A DNA stretch of 64,000 bases from Candidatus Methanomethylophilaceae archaeon. GTDB lineage: Archaea; Thermoplasmatota; Thermoplasmata; Methanomassiliicoccales; Methanomethylophilaceae. Shown here one piece after another: positions 48,079 through 56,291 of the stretch. The notes below the pieces were generated by a model. That model was given only the letters and a program-made list of their open reading frames with translations. It was not told the origin of the DNA and searched no databases. The stretch spans positions 20,211 through 84,210 of the forward strand of contig JAFTYV010000058.1 of the NCBI GenBank assembly GCA_017461225.1. The letters run 5' to 3'. The first letter of the stretch is position 1. Each line of letters opens with the position of its first letter. The translations under genes were made by a program, and so were the position numbers.

Positions 48079-49346
48079 CGGCGTCCGATGATCTCCTGAC
48101 CCCTCATGTAGGGCCTGAGCACCTCGGGGATGGTGACGGTACCGTCCTTGTTCTGGTAGTTCTCGAGGATGGCGACCATCGTCCTGGGGAGTGCGAGTCC
48201 CGATCCGTTGAGCGTGTGGACGAACTCGCTCTTGAGGTGGGGCTCGGGCCTGTACTTGATCCTGGCCCTCCTGGCCTGGAAGTCCGTGAAGTTGGAGCAG
48301 GAGGATGCCTCGAGCCACGCGTCCTTTCCGGGTACGTAGAGCTCCAGGTCGTAGCACTTGCTGCATGAGAAGCTCATGTCGCCGGTGCACAGGAGCAGGA
48401 CCCTGTAGGGGAGGCCGAGTCCGATGATGAGGTCCTCCGCGTTCTGCCTGAGCTCCTCGAGCCTCGCGTAGGAGTGGTCGGGGTGGACGAAGTTGACCAT
48501 CTCGACCTTGTTGAACTCGTGGACCCTGATGATGCCCTTGGTGTCCGCGTGCTTTCCGACCTCGCGTCTGAAGGAGGGGAGGTATGCGGTCCAGTAGATG
48601 GGCAGATCCTCCTTGTCGAGGATCTCATCCTGGAGCAGGTTGGTGACGGGCACCTCGGCGGTGGGGTTGAGGAACAGGTCGTCCCTCTCGAGCCAGTACA
48701 TGTCGTCCTTGAGGTTGGGGTACTGTCCGGTGCCGATGACCGCGTTCTTGTTGACGACCACGGGAGGGAACACCTCGGTGTAGCCCTGGTCCTGGTGCGT
48801 GTCGAGGAAGTAGTTGATCAGTGCGCGCTCGAGCCTGGCACCGTCGCCCTTGAGGCAGTAGAATCCGCTGCCGGCGACCTTGGTGCCCCTCTCGAAGTCG
48901 ATGATGTCGAGGTCCTCGGCGATCTGCCAGTGCTCCTTGGGCTGGAAGTCGAAGACCCTCTTCTTGCCCCTCTCGTAGACGACGACGTTGTCGTTCTCGT
49001 CCTTCCCGATGGGTACGGACTCATGGGGGATGTTGGGGATGTTGAGGACGCAGTCGTTCCTGATGTCCTCGACCTCCGCCATCCTCTGGTCGTTGGCCTT
49101 GATCTTCTCGGACACCTCGCGCATGTCGGCGATCTTGGCGTCCTTCTCCTCGCCCTTGGGCATCTTGGAGATCTCGAGGGAGACCTCGTTCCTGACCTTC
49201 CTGAGGCGGTTGTTCTCGTCGGTGAGCGCCCTCCACTCCTCATCCGCCGAGAGGAATGTGTCCAGGATGGCCTCATCCCTGTTCCTGTTCCTGAGCATGG
49301 TCCTGATCATGTCAGGATTCGATCTGATAATGTTGACATCGAGCAT
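48075..49346 (-). CDS. serS: Seryl-tRNA synthetase (common, bacterial-like type)
   Basis: 423-residue class II synthetase charging tRNA-Ser. The N-terminal coiled-coil arm that grips the tRNA variable loop spans about residues 30-105. Motif 2 appears as YLPSFRREVGKHADTKGIIR, and motif 3 as NGSGLALPRTMVAILENYQ. The zinc-dependent rare methanogen SerRS is thus not used here. It is translated in the same direction as YhbY and Rnp4 genes upstream, forming an RNA-centred operon. Confidence 0.96.
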   Translation of the reverse strand: MLDVNIIRSNPDMIRTMLRNRNRDEAILDTFLSADEEWRALTDENNRLRKVRNEVSLEISKMPKGEEKDAKIADMREVSEKIKANDQRMAEVEDIRNDCVLNIPNIPHESVPIGKDENDNVVVYERGKKRVFDFQPKEHWQIAEDLDIIDFERGTKVAGSGFYCLKGDGARLERALINYFLDTHQDQGYTEVFPPVVVNKNAVIGTGQYPNLKDDMYWLERDDLFLNPTAEVPVTNLLQDEILDKEDLPIYWTAYLPSFRREVGKHADTKGIIRVHEFNKVEMVNFVHPDHSYARLEELRQNAEDLIIGLGLPYRVLLLCTGDMSFSCSKCYDLELYVPGKDAWLEASSCSNFTDFQARRARIKYRPEPHLKSEFVHTLNGSGLALPRTMVAILENYQNKDGTVTIPEVLRPYMRGQEIIGRR

Positions 49347-49355
49347 CCTATTACC

Positions 49356-49649
49356 TCAGAACTTCTTCTGTGAGAGCGATGTCCAGGTCCTCTTGTCCGT
49401 GAGGATGATTACCCCTCCGCGGACATCCACGGCCACGGATCCCGTGGCCTCCTCTATGGCGGCGGCCGTGTCCTTGGCCCCGTCGTCCGAGTTGGACAAC
49501 ACCTTGATCTTGATCAGACGGTTCTTCTTGAGCTGGTTGGTGATCTCGTCGAAGAGACCCTGGTCAAGACCGTCCTTGCCGACGTGCACGGTCGGACTGA
49601 GTTCGTTGGCTCTTCTGATGAGCTCCTTCCTTGCGTCTCTCTCCGTCAT
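49356..49649 (-). CDS. YhbY/CRM-domain RNA-binding protein
   Basis: 97 residues forming one CRM domain: RKELIRRANELSPTVHVGKDGLD, then IKIKVLSNSDDGAKD with the AAAIEEATG stretch and VGGVIIL-like end. The GKDGL loop matches the GxxG RNA-binding motif region of the family. Bacterial YhbY binds pre-50S particles, and archaeal members are presumed ribosome-assembly factors. The start overlaps the Rnp4 stop (ATGA), and serS follows 9 nt later. Confidence 0.88.
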   Translation of the reverse strand: MTERDARKELIRRANELSPTVHVGKDGLDQGLFDEITNQLKKNRLIKIKVLSNSDDGAKDTAAAIEEATGSVAVDVRGGVIILTDKRTWTSLSQKKF

Positions 49650-49966
49650 GTTCTCTGCTCCCTGATGTACGGGCGGCGCCGTACTGTTCCGCACATGCCG
49701 CATGTGGTGCATATCCTGTGATCCGATAACCTGACGGTGCAGCTGACCCCCGGCACGAGTGGGACCATGCACCCCTTGCAGTACATGCGGTCGCGCGGCA
49801 TCCCGACACGTGTCTTCATACCGATGCGCCTGGCGAGCCAGACGTATCTGCGTGCCCTGTCGGTGTTCCCCGCCCTGACTGCGTCCTCGGACAGGTCCAT
49901 CAGCTTGGCGATCCTGGTCGATCCGATCTCTGCGATGGTCTTGTTCGATACGCGTCTCTTGGACAT
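49646..49966 (-). CDS. rnp4: Ribonuclease P protein component Rnp4 (Rpr2/Rpp21)
   Basis: 106-residue zinc-ribbon subunit of archaeal RNase P, which matures the 5' ends of tRNAs. An N-terminal helical region (SKRRVSNKTIAEIGSTRI, ARRYVWLARRIGMKTRVG) binds its partner Rpp29. The zinc site is CKGC and CTTCG. The start MSKRRVSN at 49966 gives normal length; the longer open frame upstream overlaps another gene. First gene of the Rnp4-YhbY-serS operon. Confidence 0.92.
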   Translation of the reverse strand: MSKRRVSNKTIAEIGSTRIAKLMDLSEDAVRAGNTDRARRYVWLARRIGMKTRVGMPRDRMYCKGCMVPLVPGVSCTVRLSDHRICTTCGMCGTVRRRPYIREQRT

Positions 49967-50010
49967 GTGAGTTCGTTCCGCTCTCACTGCACCGCAGTAT
50001 AAAACCCTTA

Positions 50011-51018
50011 TTAGAGTACGGGCGCCAGCGACTGGAGGTACTCCCTTATCTCGAGTTCCTCGCCCTCGAAGTCCCCCTCGCCCTCGAAGTACATCTCCCA
50101 GAGGAACGAGAAGTAGTCGTGGAACGCCGTGACGCATTCGTCCCATGACCCCTTGGTCACGTCTATGCCGAGAACGTCGCACGAGAGGGACCACTCGCCC
50201 GACGACGGGTCGTGCGACGGCCTCCCCTCCACGGGGTTCAGGAGGACTATGTCCCTTGCGGATGTGATGATGCGGTGGAAACGAACCTGCGGGAAGGAAT
50301 AGCATCCGTCGGCGTTGCGTATCTCGGAGACCGAACCGTCACGGTTCCTGACGAGGGTGCCCGTCACGATCACCGGGCCCGCCGAGATGAACGACGGGAT
50401 GTCCGCGGGGTCGATGTTGGATCCGAAGGAGAGCTGGACGTCCCCTGAGCCGTTCGATACGACCAGGCGGTTGCGCCTGACCGGGTCGCGGGACACGGTC
50501 CCTATGAACGCCCCCACGGACGCATCCCCTGTCGCGGTGTACCTGGACAGCTTCTCGCGGTCGACCCTCCTGAACGTCCCCTGGGCATCCGGTGTGCCGA
50601 ACACGAGCGTGTGGCCGTCGAGGTGATCCGCCAGGTCCAGTATGCATCCTGCGATCCTGCCCCTTCCGAGTTCCTCGGGGAAGTTGTCCTCCATCCACGT
50701 ACCGACCACGCCCTTCCCGAGGAAGGACAGCGTCTCCGACAGCCTGTTGAGGACATCCTCCATGAGCGCCTCGTTCCCCTCCGCGGGATCGGAACCCAGT
50801 CCCGCGGAAGACGATCCCCCTATGCGGAGGTCGAACTTCGAGAGGATCTCAGGGGGGACCCCGTTCTGGATCCTGAGCTCCAGGCGGACCATCATGGCCC
50901 CGATCTCGGTGATGAGCCTCTGGACATCCACCATCACCTGGCCGGCGACGGCCACCGGGACCCCGGAACCCTCCCCATCCGAGGGGACTACCTTGAAACC
51001 GAACGAGTGCATCGCCAC
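50011..51018 (-). CDS. Protein of unknown function
   Basis: 335 residues, not recognised. Residues 1-60 include a helix (VAGQVMVDVQRLITEIGAMM); the middle is beta-rich with an SGDVQLSFGSNIDPAD block and a TGTLVRNRDGSVSEIRNADG hairpin. The C-terminal 60 residues form a distinct acidic, aromatic helical module (SWDECVTAFHDYFSFLWEMY followed by an EGEELEIREYL helix). There are no Cys clusters, signal peptide or membrane helix. The three-part layout could be an OB-like sensor with a C-terminal docking helix pair, but no function is claimed. It is transcribed away from the L10e gene. Confidence 0.5.
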   Translation of the reverse strand: MAMHSFGFKVVPSDGEGSGVPVAVAGQVMVDVQRLITEIGAMMVRLELRIQNGVPPEILSKFDLRIGGSSSAGLGSDPAEGNEALMEDVLNRLSETLSFLGKGVVGTWMEDNFPEELGRGRIAGCILDLADHLDGHTLVFGTPDAQGTFRRVDREKLSRYTATGDASVGAFIGTVSRDPVRRNRLVVSNGSGDVQLSFGSNIDPADIPSFISAGPVIVTGTLVRNRDGSVSEIRNADGCYSFPQVRFHRIITSARDIVLLNPVEGRPSHDPSSGEWSLSCDVLGIDVTKGSWDECVTAFHDYFSFLWEMYFEGEGDFEGEELEIREYLQSLAPVL

Positions 51019-51166
51019 TGCATGCCCGTGCGCATAATAATCGTTTGCGTCAGCGGCACCGTGCGTCCGCCATTATAGGTAGCGCGTGCGCGACCTCCTG
51101 TAACGGAATGTTTATATTGGTGCTGTTATTGAGCCAACACAGTCAAAGAACTTCGGGGTAGGAGTC

Positions 51167-51175
51167 CTTATATAC
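51167..51175 (+). promoter_or_regulatory. Promoter of the L10e-dph2 unit
   Basis: CTTATATAC lies about 57 nt before the L10e ATG, giving a leader of about 30 nt. The leader ends in AAGGTGGTG, a good ribosome-binding site, so this transcript is not leaderless. Confidence 0.6.
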
Positions 51176-51223
51176 AAAATCCGGATTGTCTGCCCTCATC
51201 ACGTTCCAATCAAGGTGGTGCAA

Positions 51224-51742
51224 ATGGTAAGAAAGCCCGCATCGATGTACAGAGAAATCAAAGGACAGGCATACACCCGCCGCGAATACATGGGTGGAGT
51301 GCCCGCAAGCAGAGTCAGCCAGTACGAGATGGGAAACCTCAAGGAGGAGTTCCCCGTCACCCTCACCCTCAGGGTCAAGAACCGCGTCCAGATCAGGCAC
51401 ACCTCCATCGAGGCAGGTCGTATCGCAGCCAACAAGGTCCTCAACGGACAGATCGGATCCGCGAACTACCACATGACCGTCAGGGCGTTCCCCCACGTCG
51501 TCCTCAGGGAGAACAAGCTCGCAACCGGCGCAGGAGCGGACCGTGTCTCGAGCGGAATGCGCCAGGGATTCGGCAAGACCGTCGGAACCGCGGCGAGGCT
51601 CGAGCGCAACCAGGCCATCCTCACCGTCCGTGTCCCTGCCGAGAAGGCAGTCATCGCAAAGGATGCTCTCTGGAGAGCCTCCATGAAGTTCCCCTCCCCC
51701 TGCTACATCGATGTAGAGAAGGGACAGGAACTGATCCAGTAA
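51224..51742 (+). CDS. rpl10e: Large ribosomal subunit protein uL16 (L10e)
   Basis: 172 residues, equivalent to bacterial L16 near the peptidyl transferase centre. MVRKPASMYREIKGQAYTRR at the start and VRAFPHVVLRENKLATGAGADRV in the middle are diagnostic, as is the GMRQGFGKTVGTAARL segment. ATG 51224 follows the GGTGG ribosome-binding site; the in-frame GTG at 51215 precedes it. dph2 starts directly at the next base. Confidence 0.96.
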   Translation: MVRKPASMYREIKGQAYTRREYMGGVPASRVSQYEMGNLKEEFPVTLTLRVKNRVQIRHTSIEAGRIAANKVLNGQIGSANYHMTVRAFPHVVLRENKLATGAGADRVSSGMRQGFGKTVGTAARLERNQAILTVRVPAEKAVIAKDALWRASMKFPSPCYIDVEKGQELIQ

Positions 51743-52726
51743 ATGTTCGATTTCGAATTGGATCGCATCGTTGCGTGGATTAGCGACGGAGGGTACTCCT
51801 CCGTCGCACTCCAGTTGCCGGAAGGTCTCAAGATCCGTGCGACTGAAATCTCAGATTACCTGTCCGAGAGGACAGGGGTTGACACATTGGTCATCGGGTA
51901 CCCATGTTACGGGGCCTGTGACCTTTTTGATTACCGTGGTTTGACCGATGCGCTCGTGCATTTCGGCCACTCCCCGATACCCTCCCAGGGTCACGACCCG
52001 GACGTCCTGTACATAGAGTCCCGTTCGGACATAGCGCTGTCCGAAGACGTCATGGACGTGCTCTCGGACCTCCCGCAGAGGGTGGGTCTGCTCGCGACCA
52101 TCCAGTACGTCGGTCTCCTGCAGCCGCTCAGGGGGATCCTCGAGGGATCCGGCAGGACGGTCCTCATCGGAAGGGGGGATGACAGGATATGTTATCCGGG
52201 ACAGGTCCTGGGATGCAACTGCACCGCCGCCGAATCCGTAATAGGGGATGTGGACGCCTTCCTGTTCGTCGGGGAGGGCGACTTCCACCCGTTGGCTGCG
52301 GCATTCGGGGTGCAGAGGTCCGTGTACGTTCTGAACCCCGTGACATCCGAGGTCAGGGACATGTCCGATGTCCGCGACCGCATCCTGAGGAGGCGTTTCG
52401 CCGCCATACAGCGCGCATCCGATGCGGAGAGATTCCTCGTCATCGTATGCAGCAAGGTGGGTCAGAACCGCATGTCCGAGGCGGACCGCATGGTCTCCCT
52501 CATACGCTCCCACGGGAGGAGGGCGTACAAGGCGGTCATGGAGGAGATAACCCCGAACTCGCTCATGGCCTACCGCGTGGATGCGTACGTCAACACGGCA
52601 TGCCCCCGTGTGGCCATGGACGATTCCGCGAGGTACGACCGTCCGATGCTCACGATCCCCGAGATGGAGATCGTCCTCGGGGAGAGGACCTGGGACGGTT
52701 ACGTGTTCGATCAGATAAGGTCCTGA
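51743..52726 (+). CDS. dph2: Diphthamide biosynthesis radical enzyme Dph2
   Basis: 327-residue [4Fe-4S] enzyme that transfers a 3-amino-3-carboxypropyl group from SAM to a His of elongation factor 2. The three cluster cysteines lie in the three domains: YPCYGACD (Cys55, with Cys59), LGCNC (Cys158) and NTACPR (about Cys287). Archaeal Dph2 is a homodimer. It follows L10e without a gap, so the ribosome and an EF2 modification gene share a transcript. Confidence 0.93.
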   Translation: MFDFELDRIVAWISDGGYSSVALQLPEGLKIRATEISDYLSERTGVDTLVIGYPCYGACDLFDYRGLTDALVHFGHSPIPSQGHDPDVLYIESRSDIALSEDVMDVLSDLPQRVGLLATIQYVGLLQPLRGILEGSGRTVLIGRGDDRICYPGQVLGCNCTAAESVIGDVDAFLFVGEGDFHPLAAAFGVQRSVYVLNPVTSEVRDMSDVRDRILRRRFAAIQRASDAERFLVIVCSKVGQNRMSEADRMVSLIRSHGRRAYKAVMEEITPNSLMAYRVDAYVNTACPRVAMDDSARYDRPMLTIPEMEIVLGERTWDGYVFDQIRS

Positions 52727-52772
52727 ACATGTACGTGTCCAGGTTGATATCCATGGATGCCGTTACGGTTGC

Positions 52773-53387
52773 ATGGATCTGATGCAGCTTCTGGATGAGA
52801 GGCGTTCCGAGTACTCGCTGGGTTCCGACACCGGGGTGGACCCCTCCGTCGTCGAGGGGAACCTCCGCCGGGTCGTCCGGAACCTACCGTCGCCCTACAA
52901 CTCCCAACCCTCCAGGGCGGTCCTCGTCACGGGGGAGGACCACAGGGTCCTGTGGGAGATCGTCCGCTCCACCCTGCATGCGAGGATGGGCGATGGTGAT
53001 CGTTTCGATACCACCTCACGCAAGGTGGACGGTTTCTCGGCCGCCGCGGGAACGGTGATGTTCTTCATAGTCGACGGTGTGACGGACGATCTGATCGCGA
53101 GGTACCCGTCGTACTCCGGAACGTTCCCCGTATGGGCGGAACAGGCCTGTGCCATGATGCAGTTCGCCGTGTGGATCGCCCTGAGGGACATGGGCCTCGG
53201 AGCCAACCTCCAGCACTACAATCCGCTGATAGATGCGGAGGTCCACAGGGTCTTCGGGATCCCCGCGGGTTGGAGGCTGGTGTCCCAGATGCCCTTCGGA
53301 CGCATCGTGGAGCCGGCCGGCCCCCTGGAGAAGCTACCTCCGGAGGATGTGCTGGTCACCGTCCATGCGGTCGGAAGTAACCTTTGA
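52773..53387 (+). CDS. Nitroreductase-family oxidoreductase (Frm2/Hbn1-like)
   Basis: 204-residue FMN-binding fold. Seen: RRSEYSL near the N terminus, the NSQPSRAVLVTGEDHRVLWE block characteristic of the Frm2/Hbn1 subgroup, a central WAEQACAMMQFAVWIALRDMGLGANLQHY helix, and a C-terminal PFGRIVEPAGPLEKL. Electron donor and substrate are unknown. It starts 46 nt after dph2 and is followed by mtxX with a short gap. Confidence 0.82.
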   Translation: MDLMQLLDERRSEYSLGSDTGVDPSVVEGNLRRVVRNLPSPYNSQPSRAVLVTGEDHRVLWEIVRSTLHARMGDGDRFDTTSRKVDGFSAAAGTVMFFIVDGVTDDLIARYPSYSGTFPVWAEQACAMMQFAVWIALRDMGLGANLQHYNPLIDAEVHRVFGIPAGWRLVSQMPFGRIVEPAGPLEKLPPEDVLVTVHAVGSNL

Positions 53388-53412
53388 AATAATCCGATGA
53401 CATCGCGGGGCC

Positions 53413-54156
53413 ATGTTCAATTCAGAGACGCTTCTCAGCGGGGATCTGCCCCGGGTCCGTGTCGGTATAGGGCGCGGGACCGATTGCGGCAACGTTGAGC
53501 GTAGCGTTGCGGCCATGGAGGGTCACGACATCGTCGTGTACGACGATCCCCAGACTCTCGTGGACGATCTCGTGAGCGGACGCATCGACGCCGCCGTCCG
53601 CGGTGACATGTCGTCATCGGTACTGCTCCCCATCCTGAAGAAGGGGTTGGGGCTCGACCACATCGAGAGGGTCGTCCTGATGGAGCCGATCGGCGGCAAG
53701 ATGTTCTTCATGGCCCCGGTTGGGATCGACGAGGGTTGGACCGACGACCAGAGGTACGGTCTGGCGGTCCGCTCGGTGGACCTCGCCCGCAGGGTCGGAA
53801 TGGGGGAGCGCATAGCCGTGATGTCCGGGGGGAGATGTGAGGACATGGGTCGCTGCAAGGTCGTGGACCGCTCCATCGAGAGTGCACGCAGGGTGGCGGA
53901 CATGCTCTGCGATAACGGGTACGACGCGTACCACTCCCAGATCCTCATAGAGGATGCGGTGGACGATGCGGACATCATCATAGCACCGGACGGGATCACG
54001 GGCAACATAATATTCAGGGCACTGCATTTCATAGGCGGTGCGAAGGCACTGGGTGCGCCGGTGCTCAACGCGGACAGGGTCTTCGTGGACACCTCCCGCG
54101 TCAAAACGGATTACATGGACTCGATCGCCTTGGCGATGAGGCTCACGGAGGAATGA
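53413..54156 (+). CDS. mtxX: Methanogenesis marker protein 4 (MtxX)
   Basis: 247 residues of the MtxX family, a phosphotransacetylase-like fold found almost only in methanogens and counted as methanogenesis marker protein 4. Diagnostic blocks: RVRVGIGRGTDCGNV near the N terminus, AAVRGDMSSSVLLPILKK, the MSGGRCEDMGR loop, DGITGNIIFRALHFIGGAKALG and the final KTDYMDSIALA. The biochemical role is unresolved. Its stop overlaps the queD start (ATGA), linking a methanogen-specific gene to deazapurine synthesis. Confidence 0.9.
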   Translation: MFNSETLLSGDLPRVRVGIGRGTDCGNVERSVAAMEGHDIVVYDDPQTLVDDLVSGRIDAAVRGDMSSSVLLPILKKGLGLDHIERVVLMEPIGGKMFFMAPVGIDEGWTDDQRYGLAVRSVDLARRVGMGERIAVMSGGRCEDMGRCKVVDRSIESARRVADMLCDNGYDAYHSQILIEDAVDDADIIIAPDGITGNIIFRALHFIGGAKALGAPVLNADRVFVDTSRVKTDYMDSIALAMRLTEE

Positions 54157-54632
54157 GGATGTTTCTAGAGATCGATGGTGGTTACTCGGGTATTAGGTTC
54201 TCAGCATGTCATTTCATACCCAGGCATGAGAAATGCGCCAGGCTGCACGGGCACTCGTACATCGTCCGTCTCCGTCTCGAGGGGGAGATCGGCGACGAGG
54301 GGATGATAATGGACTTCGTCATCCTGAAGAGGAAGCTCAAGGAGATGATCGACGAGCTCGACCACAAGACCCTCCTGCCGACGGCGTCGCAGGACGTCCA
54401 GCTGAAGGTCGACGACGTCTCCGTCGAGGCGGTGTCATGCGGCAAGAGGTACGTGTTCCCCCGTGAGGACGTCACACTTCTGGACATACCCACGACCACA
54501 GCCGAGGAGATGTCCAGGGCGATGACCCTGCGCATGGTCACCGAGATAGATTTCCCGCCGAACGTCAGGTCCGTGTCGATCGGCCTGGACGAGGAGAGGG
54601 GTCAGACCGCATGGTACACAGAGGTGCTCTGA
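54153..54632 (+). CDS. queD: 6-carboxytetrahydropterin synthase (QueD/PTPS family)
   Basis: 159 residues. Converts 7,8-dihydroneopterin triphosphate to 6-carboxytetrahydropterin on the way to preQ0, the precursor of archaeosine. The zinc-binding His are visible in SACHFIPRH and LHGHSYIV, the catalytic Cys lies in EKCARLHGH, and the C-terminal Glu region is present. An insertion around residues 75-105 (LKVDDVSVEAVSCGKRYVFP) is typical of archaeal forms. Overlaps mtxX upstream and is coupled to queC downstream. Confidence 0.9.
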   Translation: MRMFLEIDGGYSGIRFSACHFIPRHEKCARLHGHSYIVRLRLEGEIGDEGMIMDFVILKRKLKEMIDELDHKTLLPTASQDVQLKVDDVSVEAVSCGKRYVFPREDVTLLDIPTTTAEEMSRAMTLRMVTEIDFPPNVRSVSIGLDEERGQTAWYTEVL

Positions 54633-55300
54633 TGCCGAGGGCGGTCGTCCTCCTGTCGGGCGGTCTGGACTCGACCACCACAGTGGCGAAGGCACTGGCC
54701 GACGGTTGCGAGGTCACCGCCATAAGCTTCAGGTACGGTCAGAGGCACACCCGGGAACTCGTCTCGGCCGAGAACGTCTGCAGGCACTACGGGATCGCCC
54801 ACACGATCATCGACCTGAACCTGTCCTCGTTCCGTTCGGCACTCACACGCGAGGACCTCGACGTCCCCATGGACAGGGAGGGGGAGCTCGATGCCGAGAT
54901 ACCCATAACGTACGTCCCCGCCAGGAACATAATATTCCTGAGCATCGCCGCCGGTCTCTGCGAGTCCGTGGACGCGGACCGCATCTACATAGGTGCCAAC
55001 GTGGTCGACTACTCCGGTTACCCGGATTGCCGCCCGGAGTTCTTCAGGGCGTTCGAGGAGATGATCTCCAAGGGAACCAAGGCCGGTGTGGAGGGCAACC
55101 CCATAAAGGTCGTAACGCCCATACTGGACATGTCCAAGGCGGACATCGTGAGGCTGGGCAAGGAGCTGGGGGCCCCCCTGCACCTGTCATGGTCCTGCTA
55201 CAACGGAGGGGACAGGGCGTGCGGCCACTGCGATTCATGCAGACTCAGACTGAAGGGCTTCGAGGAGGCCGGCTTCAGGGACGAGATAGAGTACGAGTGA
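54632..55300 (+). CDS. queC: 7-cyano-7-deazaguanine (preQ0) synthase
   Basis: 222-residue N-type ATP-PPase converting CDG to preQ0 with ammonia and ATP. The PP-loop LSGGLDSTTT is at residues 8-17, YVPARNIIFLSIAAG is conserved, and the zinc site is SCYNGGDRACGHCDSC near the C terminus. ATG 54632 overlaps the queD TGA by one base. Confidence 0.95.
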   Translation: MPRAVVLLSGGLDSTTTVAKALADGCEVTAISFRYGQRHTRELVSAENVCRHYGIAHTIIDLNLSSFRSALTREDLDVPMDREGELDAEIPITYVPARNIIFLSIAAGLCESVDADRIYIGANVVDYSGYPDCRPEFFRAFEEMISKGTKAGVEGNPIKVVTPILDMSKADIVRLGKELGAPLHLSWSCYNGGDRACGHCDSCRLRLKGFEEAGFRDEIEYE

Positions 55301-55301
55301 C

Positions 55302-55928
55302 ATGAGGATTTGCGAGTGTTTCAGATCCATCCAGGGCGAGGGCCTGATGATGGGTGTCCCGACGGTGTTCATCAGGACCGTCGGTTGCAACCTCTCCTGC
55401 TCGTGGTGTGACACGGGCTACTCCATGGCCGGAGGGGAGGAGATGACGTTGGACGAGATCGTGGATGCCGTGGGTGACACCGCCCACGTATGCGTGACCG
55501 GAGGGGAGCCCATGCTCCAGCCCGACATGCCCGAGCTCCTGCGCATGCTGCTGGACAGGGGGAAGCACGTGGTCCTGGAGACCAACGGGTCCATCGACCT
55601 GTCCGCTGTGCCGTCCGATCCGGACATGATGATAAGCATGGACATCAAGTGCCCGATGTCCGGTATGACCGACAGGATGCTGCTGTCCAACCTCGACCTC
55701 CTCGGTAGGAAGGACCAGCTCAAGTTCATAATAGGGGACGAGGGCGACCTCGATTTCGCCGTGTCGCTCCTGAGGGACCACCCCGTGGACACGAACGTGG
55801 TGTTCGGACCCGTCGGCGGGACCGGACGTCTGGAGTGGTTGGTGGACAAGGTCCTGGCAACGGGATTGGACATCAGGGTCCTCCCCCAGTTGCACAAGAT
55901 TATTTGGGGGGACAGGAGGTCCGTCTGA
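55302..55928 (+). CDS. queE: 7-carboxy-7-deazaguanine synthase (radical SAM)
   Basis: 208 residues. Rearranges 6-carboxytetrahydropterin to CDG using SAM and a [4Fe-4S] cluster. The cluster motif CNLSCSWC (CxxxCxxC, residues 29-36), the N-terminal FRSIQGEG and CVTGGEPMLQ are diagnostic of QueE. It ends the queD-C-E trio. preQ0 is inserted into archaeal tRNA position 15 by TgtA, which is not in this window. Confidence 0.94.
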   Translation: MRICECFRSIQGEGLMMGVPTVFIRTVGCNLSCSWCDTGYSMAGGEEMTLDEIVDAVGDTAHVCVTGGEPMLQPDMPELLRMLLDRGKHVVLETNGSIDLSAVPSDPDMMISMDIKCPMSGMTDRMLLSNLDLLGRKDQLKFIIGDEGDLDFAVSLLRDHPVDTNVVFGPVGGTGRLEWLVDKVLATGLDIRVLPQLHKIIWGDRRSV

Positions 55929-55937
55929 CCTCCGGTC

Positions 55938-56291
55938 TCATTCCCCTGGTTGGTTCTCGAACTTCCTGCGGTGCTCCACCCTTCTCATGAAGTCGCGGAT
56001 GCAGTCCTCCACGGTGCCCTCCTCATCGGACGACACCTGGATGCCCGCATCGTTGAGTATCTTGTAGCCGTGCATGCCGATGCCGCCGGTTATGACCGCA
56101 TCCACCTCCAGCGACACTATCGCGTTGGCGACGGCCATCCCAGCACCCTCGGGCGCGTCGGCGTGCTCGTTGACGACCACGTGGTAGTCGAGGGTGTCGG
56201 AGTCGACGACCAGGAAGAAGGGGGCGTGGCCGAAGTCATCGGCCACATAGGAGTCCAGGGACTCCCCTTCGGAGACCACGAACAACCTCAT
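55938..56291 (-). CDS. NifX/NafY-type iron-cluster-binding protein
   Basis: 117 residues of the dinitrogenase iron-molybdenum cofactor-binding fold: LDSYVADDFGHAPFFLVVDS at the N terminus and the ITGGIGMHGYKILNDAGIQV block, both typical. In non-diazotrophs these proteins accompany Mrp/NBP35-type Fe-S scaffolds. It starts at the base where mrp stops (overlap ATGA), so both are one unit. Fe-S cofactor binding is inferred; no nif genes are present. Confidence 0.82.
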   Translation of the reverse strand: MRLFVVSEGESLDSYVADDFGHAPFFLVVDSDTLDYHVVVNEHADAPEGAGMAVANAIVSLEVDAVITGGIGMHGYKILNDAGIQVSSDEEGTVEDCIRDFMRRVEHRRKFENQPGE

